From Halarcobacter sp. (GTDB lineage: Bacteria; Campylobacterota; Campylobacteria; Campylobacterales; Arcobacteraceae), in assembly GCA_030145305.1 (NCBI GenBank), contig JAQYVX010000003.1, positions 186,001 to 250,000 on the forward strand: a DNA stretch of 64,000 bases, given 5' to 3'. The notes beneath the pieces were generated by a model. That model saw only the letters and a program-made list of their open reading frames with translations. It had not been told where the DNA came from and made no database searches. The translations under genes and the position numbers were made by a program. Below, in pieces: positions 36,306 to 45,308 of the stretch (position 1 is the first letter of the stretch; every line of letters starts with the position of its first letter).

Positions 36306-38633
36306 TTATACTTTTTCAACTTCAATAAATGTCGCAGTATACGTTGAACCTTGACCTAGGTCACTAATACCATCACTACATAAAATATTGGCCCCTGTAT
36401 CTGTCTTTGTCGTTCTACACCATATATTATTCCATGCATATGTAACACCAGGATTCATATCAGTTGTAATTCTAACTCTAAAGAATGCTTTACCTTTTTC
36501 ATTTACTCCTGAAACAACTGTTCCTTCTTTTATACCTCTTGCTTGGGCATCTTTTTTATGCATAAATAATTCTGGGTAACCATCGAATAACACTCTTGGT
36601 AAAATATATTTATTTGTTCCCCAATTTGAATTATTTTGTAATTGTGTTCCTGGAGTCATAAAATATAATGGATATTTTTCCAAATATTCTTTTCCAAATT
36701 CTTTATGTGCTTTATAATAATCCCAATCTGTATCAAGGTCAATAACTGGATGGAATCCTGAATCTTTAAAGTATTGAGAATAAAGTTCTGCTTTTCCAGA
36801 TGGTGTTTTAAATTTAAGCTCTGTTTCTGGACAATATGGATAGTAAGGGAAATGTTCTTTCATTGAGTCAACTGTTCTAATAGGTTTTACTTGACCCTCT
36901 TTTACTAATCTTTCATAAGTAATGCCTTGCATTTTACTAAAAGGAGTATCTATCATATTTTTTATAATTTCTTTTGGATCATTAATATTAAAACATTCTT
37001 CTTTATATCCCATAGCTTTTGCAATACCATTGAATATTTCTAAATTAATTTTACTTTCACCAACTAGTCTAGCTGCTGCCGCGTTATAACAAACATAGCC
37101 AGAAATTTGATCATTTTGAACATCTTCAGATTCTAAAAAAGTCCCTGCTGGTAATACTAAGTCTGCATAATCAACAGTATCTGTATGAAAAGGATCTAAT
37201 ACAATTAAATAAAAATCATCATCTTCCATTAATCTTTTTTTAATTAAATCAGAATTTGGTGCAGTTGTCATCATACTAGTGTTGAAATGGATAACTGCTC
37301 TTAATGGTGTAGGAAGAGTTACTTCTTTATAAACTTGAGATTCTGTATCTAAACTTGTTGGATTATCAAGTTTTAATGCTCCACCAAATTGGACATAATT
37401 TGCAGTTTGTCTTTTAATAGTCTCTCCATTTTCATCTTTTGGTGATAAATCAGGCATAACATTACTGAAATTATAACATGGACTTAAATTTGTATATGCC
37501 CAAAATAATCCAGCACCTTTTTTATTTAAGGCCCCAACTAAAACAGGTAAAAAAGTAACTGCTCTAACAAGTCTAGCTCCATTAAAATGTCTCTGACCTC
37601 CGTCACCATGAGCAATAGCAGGTCTTTTTGCTGCTGCATATATTCTTGCAAATTCAACTATTTCTTCAGGTGTAATTTCACATGCTGTTGCTAGTTCTTC
37701 TAAGGTATATTCTTTAGTTTCTTTTACTAAATCTTCAAATCCCATTGCATATTTAGATACAAATTCTTTATCATATAAATTCTCTTCAATAAGTACTTTA
37801 CATACACCTAAACAGAAGAATGGATCTGTTGAAGGTTTTAATTGTATAAACATATCTGAATTGTTTGCCATTGGTGTTCTAACAGAATTAATTGTAACTA
37901 ATTTTCCACCATTTTTTCTTCTTACATCTTGTCCAAATCTAGCCCAGTGAACAGCAGTATATGCTTCATTTGAACCCCATGTAATATATAAATCTGAGTC
38001 AACTGTTTCAAGCATATCTTTTGAATATGGCGTACCAATAACACTTGGAGTACCTTGATATCTTGGCCAATCACAAGGATTTCTAACTAATCTTGTTGCT
38101 CCAATTTTTTCAAGTAAATTACCTGGACCTACTGTTTTTGAGATATGTCCTTCATTCCCAGAATAAACCATTTCACCAATAGCTTCACCACCATATTTAT
38201 TTTTAATATCAGTTAATTTTTTTCCTGCTAATTCAAAAGCTTCATCCCAAGAAATTCTTTCCCATTTACCTTCTTTTCTTTTGCCTACTCTTTTCATAGG
38301 ATACAAAATTCTATTTGGTTGGTATAAGTATTCTCTATAAGTATTACCTTTTACACAAGGATGACCTTTTGTAACAGGATGTGATTTATTTCCTTGTATA
38401 TCTATCATCACACCATTTTGTACTTCTGCAACTAAAGAACATGCATCTCTACAATTTCTTGGACAAGTTACAAAATGATATTTAGAGGCACCATTTGTTT
38501 GGGTAGGTTTATGATCTACTTTGTCATACTTTGTAGATGTATATGACATTCCAAATAGTGGCACACTAACTAAACAAGCTGTAGTCCCTTTTAGAAAACT
38601 TCTTCTGCCATTATTAATATCTAAGGCTCCCAT
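36306..38633 (-). CDS. Tat-exported molybdopterin oxidoreductase catalytic subunit (DmsA-like, substrate unknown)
   Basis: A 775-residue catalytic subunit of the DMSO reductase superfamily. I chose ATG 38631-38633 because AAGGAG lies seven bases before it; the frame is open 15 codons further upstream but without a ribosome site. The Tat signal is GRRSFLKGTTACLVSVPLFG. An N-terminal [4Fe-4S] site CPRNCRDAC plus a later GHPCVKG Cys follows, as in DmsA. The segment expected to hold the Mo ligand reads NPCDWPRYQG (near residue 185), with Cys and Asp rather than the Ser of DMSO reductase. Sulfur, selenium or N-oxide substrates are all possible. Operon partners supply ferredoxin, cytochrome b and chaperone. 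Confidence 0.85.
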   Translation of the reverse strand: MGALDINNGRRSFLKGTTACLVSVPLFGMSYTSTKYDKVDHKPTQTNGASKYHFVTCPRNCRDACSLVAEVQNGVMIDIQGNKSHPVTKGHPCVKGNTYREYLYQPNRILYPMKRVGKRKEGKWERISWDEAFELAGKKLTDIKNKYGGEAIGEMVYSGNEGHISKTVGPGNLLEKIGATRLVRNPCDWPRYQGTPSVIGTPYSKDMLETVDSDLYITWGSNEAYTAVHWARFGQDVRRKNGGKLVTINSVRTPMANNSDMFIQLKPSTDPFFCLGVCKVLIEENLYDKEFVSKYAMGFEDLVKETKEYTLEELATACEITPEEIVEFARIYAAAKRPAIAHGDGGQRHFNGARLVRAVTFLPVLVGALNKKGAGLFWAYTNLSPCYNFSNVMPDLSPKDENGETIKRQTANYVQFGGALKLDNPTSLDTESQVYKEVTLPTPLRAVIHFNTSMMTTAPNSDLIKKRLMEDDDFYLIVLDPFHTDTVDYADLVLPAGTFLESEDVQNDQISGYVCYNAAAARLVGESKINLEIFNGIAKAMGYKEECFNINDPKEIIKNMIDTPFSKMQGITYERLVKEGQVKPIRTVDSMKEHFPYYPYCPETELKFKTPSGKAELYSQYFKDSGFHPVIDLDTDWDYYKAHKEFGKEYLEKYPLYFMTPGTQLQNNSNWGTNKYILPRVLFDGYPELFMHKKDAQARGIKEGTVVSGVNEKGKAFFRVRITTDMNPGVTYAWNNIWCRTTKTDTGANILCSDGISDLGQGSTYTATFIEVEKV

Positions 38634-38697
38634 AATATTTCTCCTTCTTCTCTTTCGTGAAATTAAATACTTCTTCAATTAAGAAGAAGTATCTTTA

Positions 38698-40206
38698 TTA
38701 TTTAAGTATATAAAGTATATTTTTACCATCTTGGTAACTAACTATGTTGATATTCCCATCAACAAAATCTATAGCTCTAGCATTTGTTATCTTACTTGGG
38801 TATGAATATGTTTTTACAATTTTTTCAGTTTCTGGATTAATTTGTAAAATCGTATTATAGTTTTTGCTTAATGCATACAACATGCCATCTTTCTTTGCAA
38901 GCCCTGTAACATAATAATCACCAAGTTCTTTGTCATTTTTAGCTTTTATATCTGAAGATAAAGTTGGTGTGTATTCAGCAGATAGTACTCCATCAAGATT
39001 TGATTGTTTTACAACAACAAAACTCTTTTCTAAATTACTAGGAACACTAATTGTATAACTATAATTTCCCATAACCACAAAGCTATTTACATAGTGAGTA
39101 TTAGCTCTAACTGTTCTAAATACATTTTTATCAATAGCAATGAATTTATCTGCACCCTTTTTAAAGTTTGCAAATCCTTCTACTTCATCAGCTTTTGTTG
39201 GGTCAAATTTCACAATAGAATATGCTTTATTTGTTCCCATCATTTTTATATTTCCATCATCCATAAAGTCAACATCTGCAAAGTTTGTCATAAAGGGGAA
39301 ATAGAAATTATCTAAAATTAAATAATCATTTATATTGTTTAAACTTTTATTTGTAAGATACATTCCCCAATCTTGTGTAACTATTGCGAATTGATTATTC
39401 TCTTTATTAAATCTAATACCACTGATAGCTGAATCTAAATCTAGAGTTATCTCTTTTTCCGATACTAGTTCTAGTTTATTTGTTATATATAAAGGAGAAT
39501 TCTCTGAATTATTATCAAATACCATATATTCTGCTTTATCACTTGGTAAATCTGGACTATCTACACCAAAAGAACCTCTCCATGTTGGAGCAGAAAATGC
39601 ATTTGGAAGTAAACTACTCCAACTATTATATTTTGGATTAAAAGTAAATCTAGCTGGTGAATCAGGTGCAGTAAAAGGAGGTGGTCCTGCTGCTATAAAT
39701 GCTTGCAATGCGTTTGAAGCTGTAACAATCATAAAAATAACAAAAGCAAATTTATTTATTTTTGTTAAGTTTCTATAATTTAATTTTGCTAAAATTTCTT
39801 GATCTTCTTTCATATTAGCAAATGCTAGAATCAAGCCAAGAACAATTAATACAGCCCAGAAAACTATTCCTGCCCATACTTGTGTATGTAGATTAAATAT
39901 TGGTAAGGCTTGTCCTTGTCCAATATCCATTTGAGCATACCATCCTAAATGCCAAAAAGCATTCCATATACCAAAAGCTGCAACCATAATAATAAGGGCT
40001 AAGTATTTCATTTTTAATCCATATCTTATTATAAATAATGCTCCTGCTGCTATTACAATCATATTTATTCTAAGAGCCCAGCAACTTGTACAAGGAGCAT
40101 CTCCTAAGATATATCCAAATACCATGTTAGCAATGGCGACAGGTCCTGCCATAACAGCTAAAACGGCAAAAGACATTAATACATATATATTTATATTTTT
40201 TTTCAT
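38698..40206 (-). CDS. dsbI: DsbI: DsbB-like membrane thiol oxidoreductase with C-terminal beta-propeller domain
   Basis: A 502-residue protein. Residues 1-175 form about five membrane helices; after helix 1 comes the DsbB-type Cys pair in GDAPCTSCWALRI (C39 and C42). The second periplasmic Cys pair of classical DsbB is not present in the following loop. Residues about 185-502 are periplasmic and beta-rich with repeated blade-like segments (FAIVTQDWGMYLTN, YYVTGLAKKDGMLYALSKNYN, NARAIDFVDGNINIVSYQDG). This layout matches the epsilonproteobacterial DsbI branch. It lies 9 bases after a 56-codon gene resembling Dba, which precedes dsbI in C. jejuni. Here the pair heads a molybdoenzyme operon. 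Confidence 0.8.
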   Translation of the reverse strand: MKKNINIYVLMSFAVLAVMAGPVAIANMVFGYILGDAPCTSCWALRINMIVIAAGALFIIRYGLKMKYLALIIMVAAFGIWNAFWHLGWYAQMDIGQGQALPIFNLHTQVWAGIVFWAVLIVLGLILAFANMKEDQEILAKLNYRNLTKINKFAFVIFMIVTASNALQAFIAAGPPPFTAPDSPARFTFNPKYNSWSSLLPNAFSAPTWRGSFGVDSPDLPSDKAEYMVFDNNSENSPLYITNKLELVSEKEITLDLDSAISGIRFNKENNQFAIVTQDWGMYLTNKSLNNINDYLILDNFYFPFMTNFADVDFMDDGNIKMMGTNKAYSIVKFDPTKADEVEGFANFKKGADKFIAIDKNVFRTVRANTHYVNSFVVMGNYSYTISVPSNLEKSFVVVKQSNLDGVLSAEYTPTLSSDIKAKNDKELGDYYVTGLAKKDGMLYALSKNYNTILQINPETEKIVKTYSYPSKITNARAIDFVDGNINIVSYQDGKNILYILK

Positions 40207-40215
40207 AATTGGCTC

Positions 40216-40386
40216 CTATAAATTAAATGCAGGTAATACATTGTAATGAATGTCAATTGCATAAAATACAAAGGCGACTAGTGCTGCTGTAAAGGCTAAT
40301 AAATTAAAAGCCAACTTTTCTTTCTCTGGTTTTTTGTAAACCAAGTACGATACATATAGTAATAAACATAATTCTAAGAATTCCAT
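40216..40386 (-). CDS. dba: Dba-like small membrane protein upstream of dsbI
   Basis: A 56-codon frame behind an excellent ribosome site (AGGAGG six bases before ATG 40384-40386). It has two hydrophobic segments, LELCLLLYVSYLVY (residues 4-17) and LAFNLLAFTAALVAFVFYAI (about 25-44), joined by KKPEKEK, and ends IHYNVLPAFNL. Its stop is 9 bases before dsbI and the dsbI ribosome site touches that stop, so translation is likely coupled, as reported for dba-dsbI in Campylobacter jejuni. Function of Dba is as an accessory for DsbI; assignment here rests on size, topology and position. Confidence 0.7.
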   Translation of the reverse strand: MEFLELCLLLYVSYLVYKKPEKEKLAFNLLAFTAALVAFVFYAIDIHYNVLPAFNL

Positions 40387-40717
40387 AAATTACCTCCTCT
40401 TTTAGTTTTAAACTTAAGTATTAATTAATTAACTAAGTAATTATATATTTTAATAAAACTTTATACTTTACAAAAAATGCTATGTTTTATCTATTACTAT
40501 ACAAAAAATGCTATAATGAAAAATTCTAAGGATTCCTTATATACAGCTTATATAAGTTTTAAACTTAAATATAAATAAATTAATAAATTAATTATATATT
40601 TTTATAATATTTAACAATATATTAAAATATACAAAATTATTATGCTTTTTTATTAATATATAAAAAATGTTATAATCCGAATTTTTAGTAAATAATATTT
40701 TTTTGAGAAGGCAAACT
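40387..40717. promoter_or_regulatory. Repeat-rich divergent intergenic region between dba and the AraC/GyrI-type regulator
   Basis: 331 bases with no coding frame. AGTTTTAAACTTAA occurs at 40404-40417 and again at 40555-40568, each followed by a similar AT-rich stretch with TAATTATATATTTT. ACAAAAAATGCTAT occurs at 40470-40483 and 40501-40514 and as ATAAAAAATGTTAT at 40660-40673; the second and third run into TATAAT. The third TATAAT (40671-40676) suits the plus-strand regulator. The layout looks like a partial internal duplication that multiplied promoter or operator elements. Confidence 0.5.
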
Positions 40718-41548
40718 ATGAAGTCACTTAACTTATCTAGTTATAATCCACATATTGAGAGAGTACTAGATGAAATTGAATGTAAATTAGGTCATAGTTT
40801 ATCTATTGAAAAATTAGCTTATTTAGCAGGGTATTCACCTTTTCATTTTCAAAGATTATTTAAAGAGTATGTAGGTGAATGTGTTCATCACTATATAAAA
40901 AGGTTAAGAGTAGAAAAAACTGCATTAATGTTAAAATATCAGTACAATAATGTAACAGATTCTGCAATTAGAACTGGTTTTAATAGCAATACCTCACTTA
41001 CTCGAGCATTTAAAAGTATATATAATTGTTCTCCTAAAGAATATAAGGATCAATTCCGTGTATTTAATAAAAATTTTGATACTCCATCTTTTGAAATTGT
41101 AAATATTGCTGATTTTAAAGTTTTTTTTGTAAGAGTATGTGGAGATTATAACTATTCAGAAGAAGCATCTTGGATTGAGATTGAGAATAAATTTCATCGA
41201 GTACCTCAAAATGATCTTCAATATATTTCTATATGTTACAATGAACCCTCAATTACCCTTAAAAAAACAAATTTAAGATATGAGGCTTGTATTTTATATG
41301 AAAAAAATAAACATTCCCATATATCAGGCTTACCAATAAAAACTATAAGAGGTGGTAACTATGCAAAATTTTCATTTTCTGGTACTTTAGATGAATTCGA
41401 TAACTTCTTTAATGTCGTATTTGATACTTTCTATCATGACAAGAATTATCAGATATCTTTAAAACCATCTTTTCAACTCCATCATAATTCATATAAAGAT
41501 TTATTATTTGGCAGAACTACTACTGATTTATTTATACCTATTGATTAA
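40718..41548 (+). CDS. AraC-family regulator with GyrI-like effector domain
   Basis: A 276-residue regulator of the Rob/SoxS-like class with C-terminal ligand domain. I take ATG 40718 as start because GAGAAGG lies six bases upstream; a TTG five codons earlier is in frame but overlaps that site. The two helix-turn-helix motifs cover residues 10-105 (SIEKLAYLAGYSPFHFQRLF and DSAIRTGFNSNTSLTRAFKS). Residues about 120-276 resemble the GyrI/AraC effector-binding fold (FEIVNIADFKVFFVRVCGDY and IRGGNYAKFSFSGTLDEFDNFF). It is divergent from the dba-dsbI-molybdoenzyme operon and may regulate it. Confidence 0.82.
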   Translation: MKSLNLSSYNPHIERVLDEIECKLGHSLSIEKLAYLAGYSPFHFQRLFKEYVGECVHHYIKRLRVEKTALMLKYQYNNVTDSAIRTGFNSNTSLTRAFKSIYNCSPKEYKDQFRVFNKNFDTPSFEIVNIADFKVFFVRVCGDYNYSEEASWIEIENKFHRVPQNDLQYISICYNEPSITLKKTNLRYEACILYEKNKHSHISGLPIKTIRGGNYAKFSFSGTLDEFDNFFNVVFDTFYHDKNYQISLKPSFQLHHNSYKDLLFGRTTTDLFIPID

Positions 41549-43392
41549 TGCCCAGGAATTTTTATTTCAAAAGAAGCTCCATGAAACTCTTTATTTTGAT
41601 AAGTAAAATTAATATTTTCAACTAAAATACTACCTTGTAAATGTTTTGTAATAATTTGGCTTGTCATATATAAACCAATTCCCGTACCTTGGGCTTTATG
41701 TTTTGTAGTAAAATATGGTTCAAATATCTTATCTTTAATATTTAAAGGAATTCCCTTTCCTGTATCATTTATTGTTAGTAAATACTCTTTTTTATCTTTA
41801 ATAAGATTTACAAATACATATTTGTCAGCTAGCTCAGCTTTGGATAATACATCTCTTGCATTATTAAGAATATTAAGAATAGCTTGAATAAAAATATTTT
41901 CATTTATAACTATATTTGCATCTGCAATATTAAATATAATTTCAATATGAGAATTTCTGAAAGAGTCTTTTATTAAAGAATGAATTTTATTAAAAGTGTC
42001 TTTTAAATTATGTTTTACTTTAATATTTGAATCTAAAGTAAAAAAACTTCTAAAATCATCAATTGTTTTAGAAAGGTATTGAGCATTTGCATTTATTAAA
42101 TCCATGTTTTCATGAAATTCATCATCACTTAATATACCAACTTCTTTTTTTAGTTTAGTTCCTGTTGCTAGACTTGATATAGAGGATAAAGGTTGTCTCC
42201 ATTGATGAGAAATATTACCTAACATTTCTCCCATAGATGCAATTTTTGATTGATGATATACTAATTCTTGATTTTTTACTTGCTCTGAAATATCAATAAT
42301 ATATGAAATAAAACTTGTTATTTGTCCAGATTCATTTTTTAAAGTAATTGTATTATCTAAAACCCATTTTTCTTCATTCTCTTTTGTAATTATTCTATAA
42401 GGTTTTTGTTTGAAATAATCTAGTTTTTTTGCAAAGGCTGTTTTAGTCTCTTCAACTACCTTTTCTAAGTCATCTTTATGAATACAATCAGAGTAATCTA
42501 TTTTTTTTTCTAAAAAGTCTTCTTTGCTATAACCTAATAATTTTGACACACTTAATGAAACATACTCAATACTCCATCTTTCATCATTTTCCCACATAAA
42601 TAAAACAGTATCTCCTTTATCGAAAAGTGATAAAAGTATTTGTTGAGATTTTACAAGTTCAGCAGTTTTTTTATGTAATTTATTTACTTCATCTTCTTTT
42701 TGTTTTCTTATTGTAATATCATGACCAATTCCAAGAATTCCTAAAGTATTGCCTTTTTGATCCTTTAAAGCTTTTTTAGAAATTTCAAAAAGGACTTTTC
42801 TATTATTAGAAGCATAAGTTACCCATTCTTCATTTATCAAAATTTCATTTGACTTCATAACTAATTTATCTTTTTCTCTAAAAATATCAGCTAATTTTTT
42901 ATTTGTAAGCTCATAGTCTGTTTTCCCTATTATTAATTCTTTATCTTTTCCTTGACATTTTTCAAACTCTTGATTACAGGAAATATAAGAACCATTTTTA
43001 TCTTTAACCCAGACTAAATCAGGAATAGTAGAAAGAATATTCAAATTTAATAATTCACTATTTTTAAGTTTTGTTTCATACTCTTTTCTTAAAGAGATAT
43101 CTTTTATCATCCATAACATACCTTTTGAAAAGTCTTCTGAAGTTATTGATCTTCCTGATATTTCACAATAAATAATTGAGCCATCTTTTTTTCGTAGCCT
43201 ATACTCTACATCTAATTTATTAGTGCTTTTTAAAGTATTGAAGTATTTCCTTTCAAAATCTTTAAAACTTTCTTTTGAAAGATAAAAGTTAATTAACTTC
43301 AATCCTTCCATTTCCTCAGCTTCATTATAATCGAAAATATCTGCTAATTTTTTATTTGCTTTTACAATTACTCTTTTGGAGGAGATATACAT
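41545..43392 (-). CDS. C-terminal half of a frameshifted PAS-GAF sensor histidine kinase
   Basis: 615 codons from the first available Met, but the frame is open upstream to about 43700 and the apparent start falls inside a PAS domain. It carries three PAS domains (YISSKRVIVKANKKLADIFD; TIPDLVWVKDKNGSYISCN; FMWENDERWSIEYVS) and a kinase core with MASMGEMLGNISHQWRQPLS, ILNILNNARDVL and GTGIGLYMTSQI. Adding one A to the A6 tract at 43692-43697 joins it to the upstream piece at 43686-44303, restoring a GAF domain. It shares 4 bases with the stop of the convergent AraC-type gene. Function as separate protein is doubtful; signal unknown. Confidence 0.75.
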   Translation of the reverse strand: MYISSKRVIVKANKKLADIFDYNEAEEMEGLKLINFYLSKESFKDFERKYFNTLKSTNKLDVEYRLRKKDGSIIYCEISGRSITSEDFSKGMLWMIKDISLRKEYETKLKNSELLNLNILSTIPDLVWVKDKNGSYISCNQEFEKCQGKDKELIIGKTDYELTNKKLADIFREKDKLVMKSNEILINEEWVTYASNNRKVLFEISKKALKDQKGNTLGILGIGHDITIRKQKEDEVNKLHKKTAELVKSQQILLSLFDKGDTVLFMWENDERWSIEYVSLSVSKLLGYSKEDFLEKKIDYSDCIHKDDLEKVVEETKTAFAKKLDYFKQKPYRIITKENEEKWVLDNTITLKNESGQITSFISYIIDISEQVKNQELVYHQSKIASMGEMLGNISHQWRQPLSSISSLATGTKLKKEVGILSDDEFHENMDLINANAQYLSKTIDDFRSFFTLDSNIKVKHNLKDTFNKIHSLIKDSFRNSHIEIIFNIADANIVINENIFIQAILNILNNARDVLSKAELADKYVFVNLIKDKKEYLLTINDTGKGIPLNIKDKIFEPYFTTKHKAQGTGIGLYMTSQIITKHLQGSILVENINFTYQNKEFHGASFEIKIPGH

Positions 43393-43685
43393 TAATCCAA
43401 TTTGTGTATTATCAAAAAGTTGCTCTAACTCTCTTTCTCTTTCTATAAGGTTTTTTGTATTAGTATCTTTTTCAATTGCTTTTGATGCTAGATTAGAGTA
43501 GGTTTCAATAAGTTTTATTTCGAAATCAGAAGGTTCTTTTTTTGTATTTGTATAAATAGTGAATGTTCCTAATATTTCATTTTTTGAGGAAAATATTGGT
43601 TCTGACCAACATGAATGTAGATTTGCTTCATTAGTAAGCTCTAAAAAATTTTGCCAGTTTTCATGGCTATCAATATCATCTACAA

Positions 43686-44303
43686 TTATTCTTTTTTATT
43701 AAATGCCGCACTACCACAAGAGCCTATTTTATCTCCAATTTCTATACCATTTATTGCACTTGAATAAAACTCAGGTAATCTAGGCGCTGAAGCTGTAAAA
43801 AGATGTTTTTTTTCTTTATCAAGTAGAAGAATTGAACATATACTATTTCTATTTCTTTTTTCTGCAAAGTTTACAATTTTATTTAGAGTTTTTTTCAATG
43901 AATTTTCAATAGCAATGTATTCTAAAAGAGTCTTATTATCTTCATAAATAATCTCATGTTCTTGTTGTTCTTTATTTTCTTCAAGTTGCATCCAAACTAA
44001 ATTTTCTTGCTCTTCTAATAAAAAGCAACTTAAGGTAATAGATATTTTATGCAAATTTTTATTAATTAATTTTGTATGTATTTTTGAGATTTTTTTTTGA
44101 GATTTTAATTTTTCTATAAACTGTTTTTTATTTTTATCTAGGAAAAGATTCCAAAAATTCAGATGTGACAATTCTTCTGGGGTATAAGAGCATAAGTTTT
44201 TAAAGCTTTGATTCATCTTTATACAATTTCCACTATTTATGTCTAGTAAAACTATTGCAAAGGGTGATGATTCAAAAAATTGTTGGTATAGCTTATTTTC
44301 CAT
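43686..44303 (-). pseudogene. N-terminal half of the frameshifted PAS-GAF sensor histidine kinase
   Basis: 205 codons beginning at a genuine-looking start (ATG 44303, GAAAGAACA upstream). A PAS domain (QQFFESSPFAIVLLDINSGN, residues 6-25 onward) is followed by the first two thirds of a GAF domain (KIVNFAEKRNRNSICSILLLDKEKKHL through GSCGSAAFNKK). The frame then stops at 43686-43688. In the next frame the GAF domain continues RIIVDDIDSHENWQNF and HSCWSEPIFSS, and runs without stop into the kinase half. The break lies exactly at a run of six A. It is a recent pseudogene, a phase-variable gene or a sequence error. Confidence 0.75.
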
Positions 44304-44363
44304 TGTTCTTTCCTATAATAAATTATATTACAAATATTATTTAAATAAAGAACTGAAATAAAA

Positions 44364-44393
44364 AAAGGGGAACAACATAAGTTGTTCCCCTTT
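44364..44393 (-). terminator. Rho-independent terminator of the rplM-rpsI operon
   Basis: 13-bp perfect stem AAAGGGGAACAAC / GTTGTTCCCCTTT with a four-base loop, followed on the minus strand by TTTTTTTATTT. It lies 25 bases after rpsI. Confidence 0.92.
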
Positions 44394-44417
44394 GTAGAAA
44401 AGTAAATTTCTGACCAA

Positions 44418-44807
44418 TTATCTTTTTGAGAATTGAGTAGACTTTCTTGCTTTTTTCTTTCCGTATTTTTTTCTTTCTACTGATCTTGCATCTCTTGTTA
44501 ATAAACCATAAGGTTTTAAAACAGCTCTGAATTGCTCATCATAAGCAACTAAAGCTCTAGAAATACCATGTCTAACAGCATCAGCTTGTGCAGAGTAACC
44601 TCCACCTAAAGTTTGAACAACAATATTTACAGAAGTTTCTTGTTTAGCTACTTCTAGTGGTTGCATAACTCTTTTTTTAATTGCTTCGTGTCCACCTAAC
44701 CATGCATCTAAAGTTTGACCGTTGATTGTTAGTTGACCGTTTCCATTTTCTAACCATACTTTTGCAATAGAAGATTTTCTTCTACCTGTTGCGTATACTT
44801 TTGCCAT
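44418..44807 (-). CDS. rpsI: 30S ribosomal protein S9
   Basis: 129 residues, normal length for bacterial uS9. The N terminus [20 protein letters not shown] and the C-terminal tail [22 protein letters not shown], which reaches the P-site tRNA, are both diagnostic. It starts 5 bases after the rplM stop; the two form the usual L13-S9 operon with a strong terminator behind. Confidence 0.98.
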   Translation of the reverse strand: MAKVYATGRRKSSIAKVWLENGNGQLTINGQTLDAWLGGHEAIKKRVMQPLEVAKQETSVNIVVQTLGGGYSAQADAVRHGISRALVAYDEQFRAVLKPYGLLTRDARSVERKKYGKKKARKSTQFSKR

Positions 44808-44812
44808 TAGTC

Positions 44813-45232
44813 TTATCCTTTAATTTGCGCAGAGTGAGGGTGTTCAGAACCTGCATATACTTTTAGTTTTTTTAACATTACTTTTCCAAGTTTAGTTTTT
44901 GGAAGCATACCTCTAGTAGCTAGTTTGAATAATTTTTCAGGATTATTATCTAGCATATCAGACATTTTGTGAGTTTTTGTACTACCAAAATAACCTGAGT
45001 GTGTATAGTAATTTTTATCTTCTAATTTAGCACCAGAAAATTTTGCTTTTGAAGCATTAATTATAATTACATTGTCTCCACAGTCTACATGAGGAGTAAA
45101 AGAAGGCTTGTGTTTACCTCTTAAGATTGTCGCAACTTCAGTAATAATTCTACCAAATATCTTATCAGTAGCATCTACTATGATCCAATCTCTCTCAACT
45201 TCGTTAGCTTTTGCCATTTGAGTAAATTTCAT
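44813..45232 (-). CDS. rplM: 50S ribosomal protein L13
   Basis: 139 residues of the uL13 family: [54 protein letters not shown] and the end [17 protein letters not shown]. First gene of the L13-S9 operon. About 76 bases separate it from the kinase gene upstream, which is in the same orientation but divergent in function. Confidence 0.98.
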   Translation of the reverse strand: MKFTQMAKANEVERDWIIVDATDKIFGRIITEVATILRGKHKPSFTPHVDCGDNVIIINASKAKFSGAKLEDKNYYTHSGYFGSTKTHKMSDMLDNNPEKLFKLATRGMLPKTKLGKVMLKKLKVYAGSEHPHSAQIKG

Positions 45233-45308
45233 TTATTTTCTCCGATTTTATTAATGAGGTGGAATAATAGTGTATAATTACTTAATTAAACCTTAAATTA
45301 AGTTATTT

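Noticed and set aside
43686-43700. Programmed -1 ribosomal frameshift in the PAS-GAF kinase
   Set aside because: The tract reads T AAA AAA G in the zero frame, not the canonical A AAA AAG heptamer, and no downstream pseudoknot is evident; mutation, phase variation or sequence error is more likely.
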